Source: Pseudomonadota bacterium (GTDB taxonomy: Bacteria; Pseudomonadota; Gammaproteobacteria; Burkholderiales; Burkholderiaceae_B). Taken from it: a stretch of 64,000 bases of DNA. Location: NCBI GenBank assembly GCA_023425645.1, contig JAFACG010000043.1, positions 34,787 through 98,786 on the forward strand, read 5' to 3'. The position numbers and the translations under genes are program-made. Positions 44,842 through 53,378 of the stretch are shown here, piece after piece. The notes under the pieces were generated by a model. That model ran no database searches. It was not told the origin of the DNA and saw only the letters and a list, made by a program, of their open reading frames with translations. Numbering within the stretch: the first letter of the stretch is position 1; each line of letters opens with the position of its first letter.

Positions 44842-45723
44842 ATGAACGCCATCAGCATCAGACAGCTCGAAGTGTTCGTAGGCATCGCCGCGCTGGGCAC
44901 GGTGCGCGCTTGCGCCCAGAGCATCCACTTGTCGCAGCCGGCCGCCAGCATGGCCCTGGCCGAGCTGGAAAAGCATCTGGACTGCTCCCTGTTCGAGCGC
45001 GCGCCCGGCCGCATGCAACTGACCAGCCGCGGCCAGCAATTGCTGCCCCAGGCGCGCGAAATCCTGGAACGCCTGCGAGAGATGCAGAGCCTGCAGGATG
45101 AAAGCGAATTGCGCGGCGGAATCCGCATCGGCGCCAGCAACACCGTAGGCAATTACCTGATCGGCGACCTGGTGGGCGGCTTCGCGCGCAGGCACCCGCG
45201 CGTGTCCCTGCACGTGACGGTGGAAAACACGGCCGAAATCGTCAACCGCCTGCTGGAGTACAGTTGCGACATCGCCTGCGTGGAAGGCCCGGTGAATCAT
45301 CCGCAGCTGGAGACCTGGCACTGGCGCGACGACGCCCTGGTGGTGTGCTCGGCCCCGGATCATCCGCTGGCCGCCATACCCGAACTGGAGCATGCGGACT
45401 TCGCCGGCGCCAGCTGGATCATGCGTGAACGCGGCTCGGCTTCGCGCGCGCTGACCGAGCAGGCGCTCAATGTCCTGCCCGCGGGCCACGTCCTGATGGA
45501 ACTGGGACAGGTCGAAGCCATCAAACAGGCCGTGATCGCCGGCCTGGGCCTGGCCTGCCTGCCGCAGGCGGCCACGGTTGACGCGGTGGCCAACGGGCGT
45601 CTGCGCATCCTGCACACTCCCTTCCTGGACCTGAAACGCCGCCTGTCCCTGGTCCTGCACAAGGAACGCTACCGCAGCGCCGTGCTTGCCGCTTTTGCGC
45701 AACACCTGCAGGCCCCGGCCTAG
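44842..45723 (+). CDS. LysR-family regulator (YeiE-like)
   Basis: A 293-residue LysR protein. The N-terminal helix-turn-helix (ISIRQLEVFVGIAALGTVRA, then SIHLSQPAASMALAELEKHL) and the substrate-binding domain (GGIRIGASNTVGNYLIGDLV, IACVEGPVNHPQLE, IKQAVIAGLGLACLPQAA) are complete. GASNTVGNYLIG recalls the CysB/YeiE group. ATG at 44842 is preferred over the TTG six bases earlier. It probably controls the divergent YeiH-type exporter. The AT-rich gap between them (44741-44841) contains no operator I can define. Confidence 0.9.
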   Translation: MNAISIRQLEVFVGIAALGTVRACAQSIHLSQPAASMALAELEKHLDCSLFERAPGRMQLTSRGQQLLPQAREILERLREMQSLQDESELRGGIRIGASNTVGNYLIGDLVGGFARRHPRVSLHVTVENTAEIVNRLLEYSCDIACVEGPVNHPQLETWHWRDDALVVCSAPDHPLAAIPELEHADFAGASWIMRERGSASRALTEQALNVLPAGHVLMELGQVEAIKQAVIAGLGLACLPQAATVDAVANGRLRILHTPFLDLKRRLSLVLHKERYRSAVLAAFAQHLQAPA

Positions 45724-45878
45724 GACCCGCGGGCGCCATTCAAAGGCGACGTCCTCCCAAAGCGCCGACGGGCCCCGAACCGCTTCACTCTGCTTTGCAT
45801 TCCATCCTCGGACGCGCGCCGCGGCAATGCTATGCTTGTTGCAGCGCACACGTCCTTCTTTTCAGACAGAGCCCCGCC

Positions 45879-47105
45879 ATGAATGCCGAGACCAAGCCCG
45901 ACCTGCTGGAACAGCCCGCGCCCCCTTTCGCACGGCCCGACTACCTGCCGCCGTATGAGACCGTGGCCCTGGTGCTGCAGGGCGGCGGCGCCCTGGGCGC
46001 CTACCAGGCCGGCGTCTACCAGGGATTGCAGGAGGCCGGCATCGAGCCGGACTGCCTGTCCGGAATCTCGATCGGCGCGCTGAACACCGCCATCATCGCG
46101 GGCAATCCGCCCGAAACACGGATCGAGCGCCTGCGCGAATTCTGGGACACCATCTGCCAGCCCTACTACGGGCTGCCGGCGCCGGGCTGCATGGAAAAGA
46201 CACTGTTCGGCATCAACGATGTCATGCGCGAAGCCGTCAGCGCCTTCCATGCCGGCAGCGCGCTCCTGCTGGGCCAGAACGGCTTCTTCCGTCCACGCTT
46301 TCCGCCCCCGCCGCAGACCACTCCGGGCGTGCCCGAGGCGGCCAGCTATTACGACACCTCGGCCCTGAAGAGCACGCTGGAGCGCCTGTGCGACTTCGAC
46401 CGCATCAATGACGCGCGCCAGCGCATCTCGGTCGGCGCGGTCAACGTGGGCACCGGCAACTTCGTGTATTTCGACAATCACCGCACGACCTTGCGCGCCG
46501 AACACTTCATGGCCTCGGGCGCCCTGCCGCCGGCCTTCGCGCCGGTGGAGATCGACGGGCAGTACTACTGGGACGGCGGCCTGGTGTCCAACACACCGCT
46601 GTCGTACGTGCTGGACCAGTCGCCGCGCCGCGACACCCTGGTCTTCCAGGTGGACCTGTGGAGCGCGCGCGGCCCCGTGCCCACCAATATGAGCGAGGTC
46701 AGCGACCGCATTAACGAGATCCGCTATTCCAGCCGCACCCGCATGGTGACGGAGGAGATGCGGCGCTCGCAGTACATGCGCCATGTGATGACGCGCCTGC
46801 TGGAAACCATACCCGAAGAACAGCGCAAGGAATTCCTGCCCTGCCGGCTGGCCGAGGAAATGGCCAACAACAAGCGCTACAACGTCATCCACCTGATCTA
46901 CCGCAACCAGCCCTACGAGCAGCACTACAAGGACTACCAGTTCGGGCGCGTGACCATGAAGGAGCACTGGCGCAGCGGCCTGGAAGACATACGCCAGACG
47001 CTCAAGCACAAGGACAGGTTGAGCATGCCTGACAATCTGTCCGGCTTCGCCACCTACGACGTGCACCGCGACGAGATCGAGGAGCGGCTGGCAAACGGAA
47101 AATAG
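45879..47105 (+). CDS. Patatin-like phospholipase with DUF3734-type C-terminus
   Basis: A 408-residue protein. The patatin domain (about 28-240) shows the oxyanion loop GGGALG (35-40), the nucleophile S64 in GISIG and the acid D232 in WDGG. The C-terminal part (about 270-400; RSQYMRHVMTRLLETIPEEQ) matches the conserved region following many proteobacterial patatins. It probably hydrolyses acyl lipids in the cytoplasm or membrane; no signal peptide is seen. Start at ATG 45879, where the family-like sequence begins; the longer frame upstream has no ribosome binding site. Confidence 0.92.
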   Translation: MNAETKPDLLEQPAPPFARPDYLPPYETVALVLQGGGALGAYQAGVYQGLQEAGIEPDCLSGISIGALNTAIIAGNPPETRIERLREFWDTICQPYYGLPAPGCMEKTLFGINDVMREAVSAFHAGSALLLGQNGFFRPRFPPPPQTTPGVPEAASYYDTSALKSTLERLCDFDRINDARQRISVGAVNVGTGNFVYFDNHRTTLRAEHFMASGALPPAFAPVEIDGQYYWDGGLVSNTPLSYVLDQSPRRDTLVFQVDLWSARGPVPTNMSEVSDRINEIRYSSRTRMVTEEMRRSQYMRHVMTRLLETIPEEQRKEFLPCRLAEEMANNKRYNVIHLIYRNQPYEQHYKDYQFGRVTMKEHWRSGLEDIRQTLKHKDRLSMPDNLSGFATYDVHRDEIEERLANGK

Positions 47106-47128
47106 GCGTACGCCTCGGATTCGCCAGA

Positions 47129-47158
47129 CGAGAAGCAGTCACTGCTGGCTGCTTCTCG
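47129..47158. terminator. Hairpin between convergent patatin and EamA genes
   Basis: Perfect 10-bp stem CGAGAAGCAG / CTGCTTCTCG with a 10-base loop, 24 bases after the patatin stop and 13 before the EamA stop. There is no strong T run on either strand. Confidence 0.6.
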
Positions 47159-47171
47159 CTTGGACTCATTC

Positions 47172-48098
47172 TCAGGACTTGCGGCGGCTCAGCACCATGG
47201 CTCCGCCCAGCACGAAGACCGTGCCCAGCAGCTGCATGCCGGTTATGGGCTCGTCCAGGAACCAGTTGGCCAGGAACAGCACGGATACCGGCCCGACCAG
47301 ACCCATCTGGGCGCTCATGGGCGCGCCCACGCGCTCCACGGCCCACATGGTCATGAAAGTGGGCAGCACGGTATTGAAGATGGCGTGGATCAGCGACAGG
47401 CCATAGACGCCCGCCGGCTGCACCAGGCCCTGCCAGCCGAATGTGCCGAAGAAATGCAGCAGCGTGTAGACGGCCGAATAGGACATGGCATAGGCCACCA
47501 GGCGCGTGGAACCGATGGACTTGAGCAGCTCTCCCGACCCGATCAGATAGGCCGCATAGGAAATGGCCGAACCCAGCACGCACAAGGAACCCAGCAGCAC
47601 GTTTTCGCCCGACAGGCTCAGGTCCTGCACGAACACCAGGCTGACGCCCAGGTACGACAAGGCCAGGGCCAGCCATTGCTTGGGCAGGATGACGCGCTTC
47701 AGGAAAACGGCCGAGAACAGCAGCACGAAGGTGGGCGACAGGAACAGGATCAGGCGCTCCAGCCCCGCCGAGATATATTCCAGGCCGATGAAATCCAGCA
47801 GGCTGGCCAGGTAATAGCCTATGAAGCCCAGGCCGACCAGTTCCAGCTTCTGGCGCCCGGTCAGCGCCGGCAATTCGCCGCGGCGCACCTTGCGCACCTG
47901 CCACAGGGCGATGGCCAGGAAAAACGGCAGCGACAGCAGCATGCGAAAGCCGATGACGGTCAGCGCCGTGACATCGTATTGATAGGTAAGCTTGGCCACC
48001 ACCGCCTTGGCCGAAAACAGGATGGAGCCGAATCCCGCCAGCGCCAGACCAATCAGAAAGGAACTACGCTGCGCGCCTGGGCGCTGACTTGCTTGCAT
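47172..48098 (-). CDS. EamA/DMT-family transporter
   Basis: A 308-residue protein with ten predicted membrane helices in two EamA repeats (about 14-145 and 160-300). The second repeat reads GSAISYAAYLIGSGELLKSI and FNTVLPTFMTMWAVERVGAP, then GLVGPVSVLFLANWFLDEPI. Members export amino acids or other metabolites; the substrate is not predictable. It is divergent from the MarR-family gene and shares the 129-base gap holding a palindrome, so it may be under the same control. Confidence 0.88.
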   Translation of the reverse strand: MQASQRPGAQRSSFLIGLALAGFGSILFSAKAVVAKLTYQYDVTALTVIGFRMLLSLPFFLAIALWQVRKVRRGELPALTGRQKLELVGLGFIGYYLASLLDFIGLEYISAGLERLILFLSPTFVLLFSAVFLKRVILPKQWLALALSYLGVSLVFVQDLSLSGENVLLGSLCVLGSAISYAAYLIGSGELLKSIGSTRLVAYAMSYSAVYTLLHFFGTFGWQGLVQPAGVYGLSLIHAIFNTVLPTFMTMWAVERVGAPMSAQMGLVGPVSVLFLANWFLDEPITGMQLLGTVFVLGGAMVLSRRKS

Positions 48099-48151
48099 GT
48101 CGATATCGTCGCTTCGCCCGGCCCCCGATGGCGAATTGCCTCACACATCAG

Positions 48152-48169
48152 TTATTGCCTGGGCAATAA
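48152..48169. promoter_or_regulatory. Probable MarR-family operator
   Basis: TTATTGCC-TG-GGCAATAA, a perfect 8-bp-arm palindrome, 59 bases before the MarR-family gene and 54 before the EamA gene. Size and symmetry suit a MarR/EmrR dimer and could autoregulate the efflux operon. Confidence 0.65.
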
Positions 48170-48227
48170 AAAAAGATTAAAAAACGTTATTAAAAAACCA
48201 TTCTACTCTTGCCCAAGGCTGATACTC

Positions 48228-48776
48228 ATGCCCGAGACGGTCCATTCCTACAATCGTCAAGGTATCGATGCCCTTAACGGCCCAATCAGTCTTGATCTGC
48301 TGATCAAGAATGTGTCGGCCCCGCTGCGTCTGGCCATTAACCAGCGCGTGACACCTCTAGGCCTGACAGCCATTCAATGGCACCCGCTCGTTATGTCGCG
48401 CTACCACGACGCCAGCATCCCGGCCGAGGTCGCGCGCCTGATGAACATCGGCACCGTGGGCATGCCTTACACACTGGGCTGCCTGAAAATCAAAGGGTTT
48501 CCGCTGCACCAGCGCTGCGACCAAGATCGCCGGCTAGTCGTGCTGGGGCTGCCTCCAAAAAATCGCGAGGTTTTCTGTAAAACACTGCGCTGTAAAACAC
48601 TGCGTAAAATTGTCCGGTCCCTGAATAAGCATTTGGATGAATTTTCCGTCGCCGAGATAGACATCTTGCGCAGCCTGTCGCACCAGGTTACCGAACAATG
48701 GCCGCAAGGCAACCAAAGGCAAGACCGTACCAGACTGATTTTTTCAACCAATTACCGCTTAGAAGGTACACACTAA
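48228..48776 (+). CDS. MarR-family regulator of the efflux operon (EmrR-like, divergent)
   Basis: A 182-residue protein preceded by GCCCAAGG-type sequence and followed 28 bases later by the efflux operon. The winged-helix pattern of MarR is visible but degenerate: LTAIQWHPLVMSRYHDASIP for the first helix pair, ARLMNIGTVGMPYTLGCLKI for the recognition helix and QRCDQDRRLVVLGLPPKNRE for the wing. Residues 117-126 are CKTLRCKTLR, created by an exact-but-one 15-bp tandem duplication (48576-48605) just after the wing. Context with emrA/emrB supports the EmrR role; sequence alone is moderate. Confidence 0.75.
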   Translation: MPETVHSYNRQGIDALNGPISLDLLIKNVSAPLRLAINQRVTPLGLTAIQWHPLVMSRYHDASIPAEVARLMNIGTVGMPYTLGCLKIKGFPLHQRCDQDRRLVVLGLPPKNREVFCKTLRCKTLRKIVRSLNKHLDEFSVAEIDILRSLSHQVTEQWPQGNQRQDRTRLIFSTNYRLEGTH

Positions 48777-48804
48777 GCAGTGTTATTTTAAGCAAAAGGT
48801 AAGT

Positions 48805-50211
48805 ATGAAACACCTCATACACTTACTGTTGTTAGCCTTTCTTTCCGGATGCGCCGCCTTGGGCACCCAGTCGCCCCCCGTCACCGCCCTGGACGGATCT
48901 ACGCTCGCACTGCAGAACCACCAGGCCCAGTGGCCACAGGAGCAATGGTGGTTGCGCTATCAAGACCCGCAACTGGACGGTCTGCTGAACCTGGCCCTGC
49001 AGAATCACCCCAGCCTGCAACTGGCCCAGGCCCGCATCCGCCAGACCGAGGCGGCCCTCAAGGGCGCGCGCGCCGTGCAGTGGCCCACGCTGGACGCCGG
49101 CTACAGCCTGACGCGCCAGCGCTCCTCGGAAAACTACCTCTCGCCGATGCCCTACGCCGGCTCCATGCTGACCGACAACAGTCTGCAGTTGAAGCTGGGC
49201 TTCGACCTGGACCTATGGGGCAAGCAGCGCTCGCTGGCAAGCGCCGCGCTCTCGCGCGAACAGGCCGCGCAGGCCGACTACGCCGCCGCGCGCAACGCCC
49301 TGGTCAGCGCCATCGTGCAGACCTACTTCCATCTGCAGAACGCACTGACGCAGGAACAGACGCTGGACAAGCTCAGCGGCCAGTTCCAGTCCGTGCTGGA
49401 GATCACGCGGCAGCGCCGTCAGGCCGGCCTGGACACAGAGGTGGAGGTCAATCAGGCCGAGTCGGCCCTGGCCTCGGCCCGCGTGCAGCAACGCCAGGCC
49501 CAGGGCAACGCCGCCTTGCTGCGCAATCAGCTCGCCAGCCTGTGCGGCCAATCGCCCGAACAGGCCGCACCGGTCGGGCTGGTTTCCCTGCCCCAGCCCG
49601 ACACTCGACTGTCGGCCGCGCTGCCGCTGGAGCTGCTGGGCCGGCGCCCCGACATCCGTACCGCCCGCCTGGCGGTCGAGGCCAGCCGGCACACGGTCAA
49701 GGCGGCCCGCGCCGACTTCTACCCCAACGTCAACCTGAACGCCTTCGTCGGCTTCATGTCGCTGGGGCTGGACAAGCTGGTGCGCGGTTCCAGCCAGATC
49801 TACGGGGTGGGCCCGGCGATCAGCCTGCCCATCTTCCACGGCGGCGCCTTGAACGCCCAACTGGCCTCGCGCCGTGCCGAAGAAGACATGGCCGTGGCGC
49901 AGTACAACCAGACCCTGCTGGACAGCCTGCGCGAAGTGGCCGACTCCCTGGCCCGCATCCAGTCCCTGCGCGAAACGCGCTGGGAGCAGGCCAAGGCCTA
50001 CGCCGCCATCCAGCACGCCTACGACATCGCGCAGCAGCGCTACAAGTCCGGCCTGGGCACGTATCTGCAAGTGCTTCTGGCCCAGAACGACGTGCTGCGC
50101 CAGGCCCTGCTCGACACCGACCTGCGCGTGCAAGCCTTCAATCTGGACGCCGAACTGGCCACGGCCCTGGGCGGTGGCTACCAGGAACCCCGGACCGCCT
50201 CTGAACCGTAA
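48805..50211 (+). CDS. Outer-membrane efflux lipoprotein (NodT/OprM family)
   Basis: A 468-residue TolC-like channel with lipobox L13-S-G-C16 and two repeats of long coiled helices. Family blocks are QWPQEQWWLRYQDPQLDGLL near the start, GFDLDLWGKQRSLASAALSR, PLELLGRRPDIRTARLAVEA and FYPNVNLNAFVGFMSLGLDK. It provides the outer-membrane duct for the EmrAB-like pump encoded directly downstream (24 bases). Enteric emr operons lack their own outer-membrane gene; the three-gene form is common in betaproteobacteria. Confidence 0.95.
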   Translation: MKHLIHLLLLAFLSGCAALGTQSPPVTALDGSTLALQNHQAQWPQEQWWLRYQDPQLDGLLNLALQNHPSLQLAQARIRQTEAALKGARAVQWPTLDAGYSLTRQRSSENYLSPMPYAGSMLTDNSLQLKLGFDLDLWGKQRSLASAALSREQAAQADYAAARNALVSAIVQTYFHLQNALTQEQTLDKLSGQFQSVLEITRQRRQAGLDTEVEVNQAESALASARVQQRQAQGNAALLRNQLASLCGQSPEQAAPVGLVSLPQPDTRLSAALPLELLGRRPDIRTARLAVEASRHTVKAARADFYPNVNLNAFVGFMSLGLDKLVRGSSQIYGVGPAISLPIFHGGALNAQLASRRAEEDMAVAQYNQTLLDSLREVADSLARIQSLRETRWEQAKAYAAIQHAYDIAQQRYKSGLGTYLQVLLAQNDVLRQALLDTDLRVQAFNLDAELATALGGGYQEPRTASEP

Positions 50212-50235
50212 CGAACGCAACCTGCCCTAATCATC

Positions 50236-51414
50236 ATGCCTGCACAAACTCCCGCTTCCTCAGTTCGTAAACGCCTACTGGTTGGCTTCACTGTGGTGAT
50301 CATCCTGATCGCCGTGCTTTACGGCATCTGGTTGATGCTCTCAGGCAAGACCGAAACCACCGATGATGCCTATGTCCACGGCAATATGGTCCAGGTGTCC
50401 GCCCAGATTCCCGGCACGGTCGTGGACATCGCCGTCGACGACACCCAGATGGTCCGCGCCGGCCAGCCCCTGCTGAGCCTGGACCGCGCCGACGTGGACA
50501 TCGCCCTGGCCCAGGCCGAGGCGTCCCTGGCGCAGAGCGTGCGCAAGACGCGCAGCCTGTTCGCCCAGAATGAGGTCCTAAAGGCCGACATCGCCGCGCG
50601 CCAAATCGACGTGCAACAGGCCAAGGTGAACCTGGAAAAGGCCCGCACCGACCTGCAGCGCCGCCAGGCGCTGGGCAAGATAGGCGGGGTCAGCGGCGAG
50701 GAGCTGCGCCACGCCCAGACCGCCGTGCAGACCGCGCAAAGCGTCCTGGCGCAGGCCCAGGCCGGCGTGGAATCGGCCCGCGCCCGCCTGGAGACCAACA
50801 AGGCGCTGACAGAGGGCATTGATGTCGCCCATCATCCCGACGTGCAGCAGGCCGCCGAGCACTACCGCCAGGCCTGGCTGGCCCGGCAACGCGCCGCACT
50901 AGTCTCGTCCGTGGACGGCATGGTGGCCCAGCGCTCCGTACAGGTCGGCCAGCACATTGCCGCCGGTGCGCCGCTGATGAGCATCGTGCCCCTGGAGCAG
51001 TTGTGGGTAGAGGCCAATTTCAAGGAAAACCAGTTGCAGGACATGCGGCCCGGTCAGAAAGTCACGCTGATGGCCGATTTCTACGGCAAATCCACAACGT
51101 ATCGCGGCGAGATCGTGGGCCTGGCGGCCGGCACCGGCGGCGCCTTCGCGCTGCTGCCCGCGCAGAACGCCAGCGGCAACTGGATCAAGGTGGTGCAACG
51201 CCTGCCGGTGCGCATCCGCCTGAACCCCGAAGAACTGCGCGCCCACCCCTTGCGCATCGGTCTGTCCATGCACGTAACCGTGGACCTGGACAGCACGCCT
51301 GAACAAGCGCCTGCCGAACCCGAACGCGGCCTGAAGACCGACATCTACGAAAACAGCGTACAGGGCGCCCAGGCGCAGGTGGAACGCATCATCCAGGCCA
51401 ACCTCGCATCATGA
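50236..51414 (+). CDS. emrA: EmrA-type membrane fusion protein
   Basis: A 392-residue periplasmic adaptor. One N-terminal membrane anchor (about 14-35) is followed by TTDDAYVHGNMVQVSAQIPG, the HlyD/EmrA family signature, a long coiled-coil hairpin (about 95-215) and barrel domains (LWVEANFKENQLQDMRPGQK). It links the inner-membrane pump to the outer-membrane channel. Its stop overlaps the emrB start by 4 bases (ATGA). Confidence 0.95.
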   Translation: MPAQTPASSVRKRLLVGFTVVIILIAVLYGIWLMLSGKTETTDDAYVHGNMVQVSAQIPGTVVDIAVDDTQMVRAGQPLLSLDRADVDIALAQAEASLAQSVRKTRSLFAQNEVLKADIAARQIDVQQAKVNLEKARTDLQRRQALGKIGGVSGEELRHAQTAVQTAQSVLAQAQAGVESARARLETNKALTEGIDVAHHPDVQQAAEHYRQAWLARQRAALVSSVDGMVAQRSVQVGQHIAAGAPLMSIVPLEQLWVEANFKENQLQDMRPGQKVTLMADFYGKSTTYRGEIVGLAAGTGGAFALLPAQNASGNWIKVVQRLPVRIRLNPEELRAHPLRIGLSMHVTVDLDSTPEQAPAEPERGLKTDIYENSVQGAQAQVERIIQANLAS

Positions 51415-53009
51415 GCGAACAGCAAACCCGAACCGGACAGGCCGCGGCGGACAAGCCCCAGGGCACGCTCGTCTATCCGCCGCTGGAAGGCCGCGCGCGG
51501 GTGATGGGCACCATCGCCCTGTCCGCGGCGGTCTTCATGAACGTGCTGGACTCGTCCATCGCCAATGTATCCATTCCCACCATCGCGGGCAACCTCGGCG
51601 TGAGCAGCACCCAGGGCACCTGGGTGATCACCTCCTTCGCGGTGGCCAACGCCATCACCGTGCCGCTTACCGGCTGGCTGACCCAGCGCTTCGGGCAGGT
51701 CCGACTGTTCGTCATCTCGGTCATGCTCTTCGTGCTGACCTCCTGGCTGTGCGGCTTTTCATGGTCATTGGAATCACTGGTGCTGTTCCGCGTCCTGCAG
51801 GGCGCCGTGGCCGGCCCCATGATTCCCCTGTCCCAGGCCTTGATGCTGGGCAGCTATCCACACAACAAGACCAGCTTCGCGCTGGCTATGTGGTCCATGA
51901 CCATTCTGGTCGGCCCCATAGCCGGCCCGCTGCTGGGCGGCTGGATCTCCGACAATTACAGCTGGCCATGGATCTTCTACATCAACGTGCCCATCGGTCT
52001 GCTGGCCGGCTGGGCGTCCTGGCAGATCTACCGCGAACGCGAGTCGCGCCGCATGCGCCTGCCTATCGACACCACGGGCCTGGTCTTGCTGGTGATCTGG
52101 GTCGGCGCGCTGCAGATCCTGCTGGACAGGGGCAAGGAACTGGACTGGTTCGCCAGCCCGACCATCGTGGTGCTGACCATCGTCAGCGTGATCGCCTTTG
52201 TCTACTTCCTGCTCTGGGAACTGACGGCGCGCCACCCCATCGTCGACCTGACGCTTTTCAAGCAGCGCAATTTCAGCGTCGGCGTGGTATCCGTGTCTGT
52301 GGCCTACGGCGTGTTCTTCGGCGCGGTGGTGCTGATGCCCTTGTGGCTGCAAAGCACCATGGGCTACACGGCCACCTGGGCCGGCATCGCTCTGGCACCG
52401 GTGGGTATTTTAGCCATCGCGCTGTCCCCGGTGGTGGGCAAACTGCTCGGCCGCTATGACCCGCGCCTGCTGGTGTCCTTCGCCTTCCTGGTGTTCGCTC
52501 TGACCAGCTACATGCGTTCGCGCTTCAATACGGACGTGGACATCCTGTCGGTGATGCTGCCAACCTTTCTGCAAGGCGCGGCCATGGCCATGTTCTTCAT
52601 ACCACTGACTATTATTGCGCTATCGGGATTGGCGCCGGAACGAGTGCCATCGGGCGCGGGCCTGTCCAATTTCGCGCGCCTGCTGGCCGGCGCCTTCGGC
52701 ACCTCCATCACCACCACGCTCTGGGACAATCGCGCCAGCATGCACCACGCGCACCTGACCGAACTCGCCCGCCCCGGCGAACCGGCCTTCGACGCCATGA
52801 TGCACGGCCTGCGCCAGGCCGGGCTGGATCCGCAGCAGTCGGCAGCGGTACTGAATCAGATCATCGAGCAGCAGGCCCGCACGCTGTCGGTGACTGACAT
52901 CTTCCTGGCTTCCGCCATCATTTTCCTCTTGCTGCTGAGCCTGGTCTGGATCGCCCGGCCCCGCAAGGCCTCGGCGGGCAGCGCGGACGCCGCGGCAGGC
53001 GCGCACTGA
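51411..53009 (+). CDS. emrB: EmrB-type DHA2 drug:H+ antiporter (14 TM)
   Basis: A 532-residue major facilitator with 14 predicted helices. DHA2 motifs are visible: VFMNVLDSSIANVSIPTIAG in helix 1, TVPLTGWLTQRFGQVRLFVI around motif A, and GPIAGPLLGGWISDNYSWPW as motif C. It exports hydrophobic compounds with EmrA and the NodT-like channel. Last gene of the operon; a tRNA gene follows. Confidence 0.95.
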   Translation: MSEQQTRTGQAAADKPQGTLVYPPLEGRARVMGTIALSAAVFMNVLDSSIANVSIPTIAGNLGVSSTQGTWVITSFAVANAITVPLTGWLTQRFGQVRLFVISVMLFVLTSWLCGFSWSLESLVLFRVLQGAVAGPMIPLSQALMLGSYPHNKTSFALAMWSMTILVGPIAGPLLGGWISDNYSWPWIFYINVPIGLLAGWASWQIYRERESRRMRLPIDTTGLVLLVIWVGALQILLDRGKELDWFASPTIVVLTIVSVIAFVYFLLWELTARHPIVDLTLFKQRNFSVGVVSVSVAYGVFFGAVVLMPLWLQSTMGYTATWAGIALAPVGILAIALSPVVGKLLGRYDPRLLVSFAFLVFALTSYMRSRFNTDVDILSVMLPTFLQGAAMAMFFIPLTIIALSGLAPERVPSGAGLSNFARLLAGAFGTSITTTLWDNRASMHHAHLTELARPGEPAFDAMMHGLRQAGLDPQQSAAVLNQIIEQQARTLSVTDIFLASAIIFLLLLSLVWIARPRKASAGSADAAAGAH

Positions 53010-53075
53010 GGAGCGGCCGGACCCCGGTCCGGCCGTTCAAGACAGGAACACGGTGTTCATGCCCTGCCTTTTAGC

Positions 53076-53105
53076 TTGCGCACCGTTCAAAAAACATGCT
53101 ATATT
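53076..53105 (+). promoter_or_regulatory. Promoter of the first tRNA-Asn gene
   Basis: TTGCGC (53076-53081), 18 bases, TATATT (53100-53105), ending 12 bases before the tRNA 5' end. Confidence 0.55.
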
Positions 53106-53117
53106 TATTTTCTCTGG

Positions 53118-53193
53118 TCCCCGATAGCTCAGTCGGTAGAGCGACGGACTGTTAATCCGCAGGTCACAGGTTCGAGCCCTGTTCGGGGAGCCA
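53118..53193 (+). tRNA. tRNA-Asn(GTT), copy 1
   Basis: A 76-base cloverleaf. Acceptor TCCCCGA pairs with TCGGGGA, the anticodon GTT sits in GACTGTTAATC, the T arm contains GGTTCGAGCC, and CCA is encoded. It is identical to the second copy at 55098. Confidence 0.97.
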
Positions 53194-53206
53194 AAAAAAA
53201 ACACCG

Positions 53207-53240
53207 AAAACAGCCCATTATCCAATGGGCTGTTTTTTTT
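53207..53240 (+). terminator. Terminator after tRNA-Asn copy 1
   Basis: A 13-bp stem AAAACAGCCCATT / AATGGGCTGTTTT with a 4-base loop, running into a T tract. The left A's also let it act on the minus strand. Confidence 0.9.
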
Positions 53241-53378
53241 TCGCCGGGCCGACCCCGAGCCTTAAAAAACCTTGGGCCACCGCTCAGGTGGCCCAAGGGG
53301 GCGGGCAACGCTACGGTTCGCCCCCGCCCTTTGCACGACACGACCGGCTCCCCATGCGGAGCCGACGCGGCAGACGCA

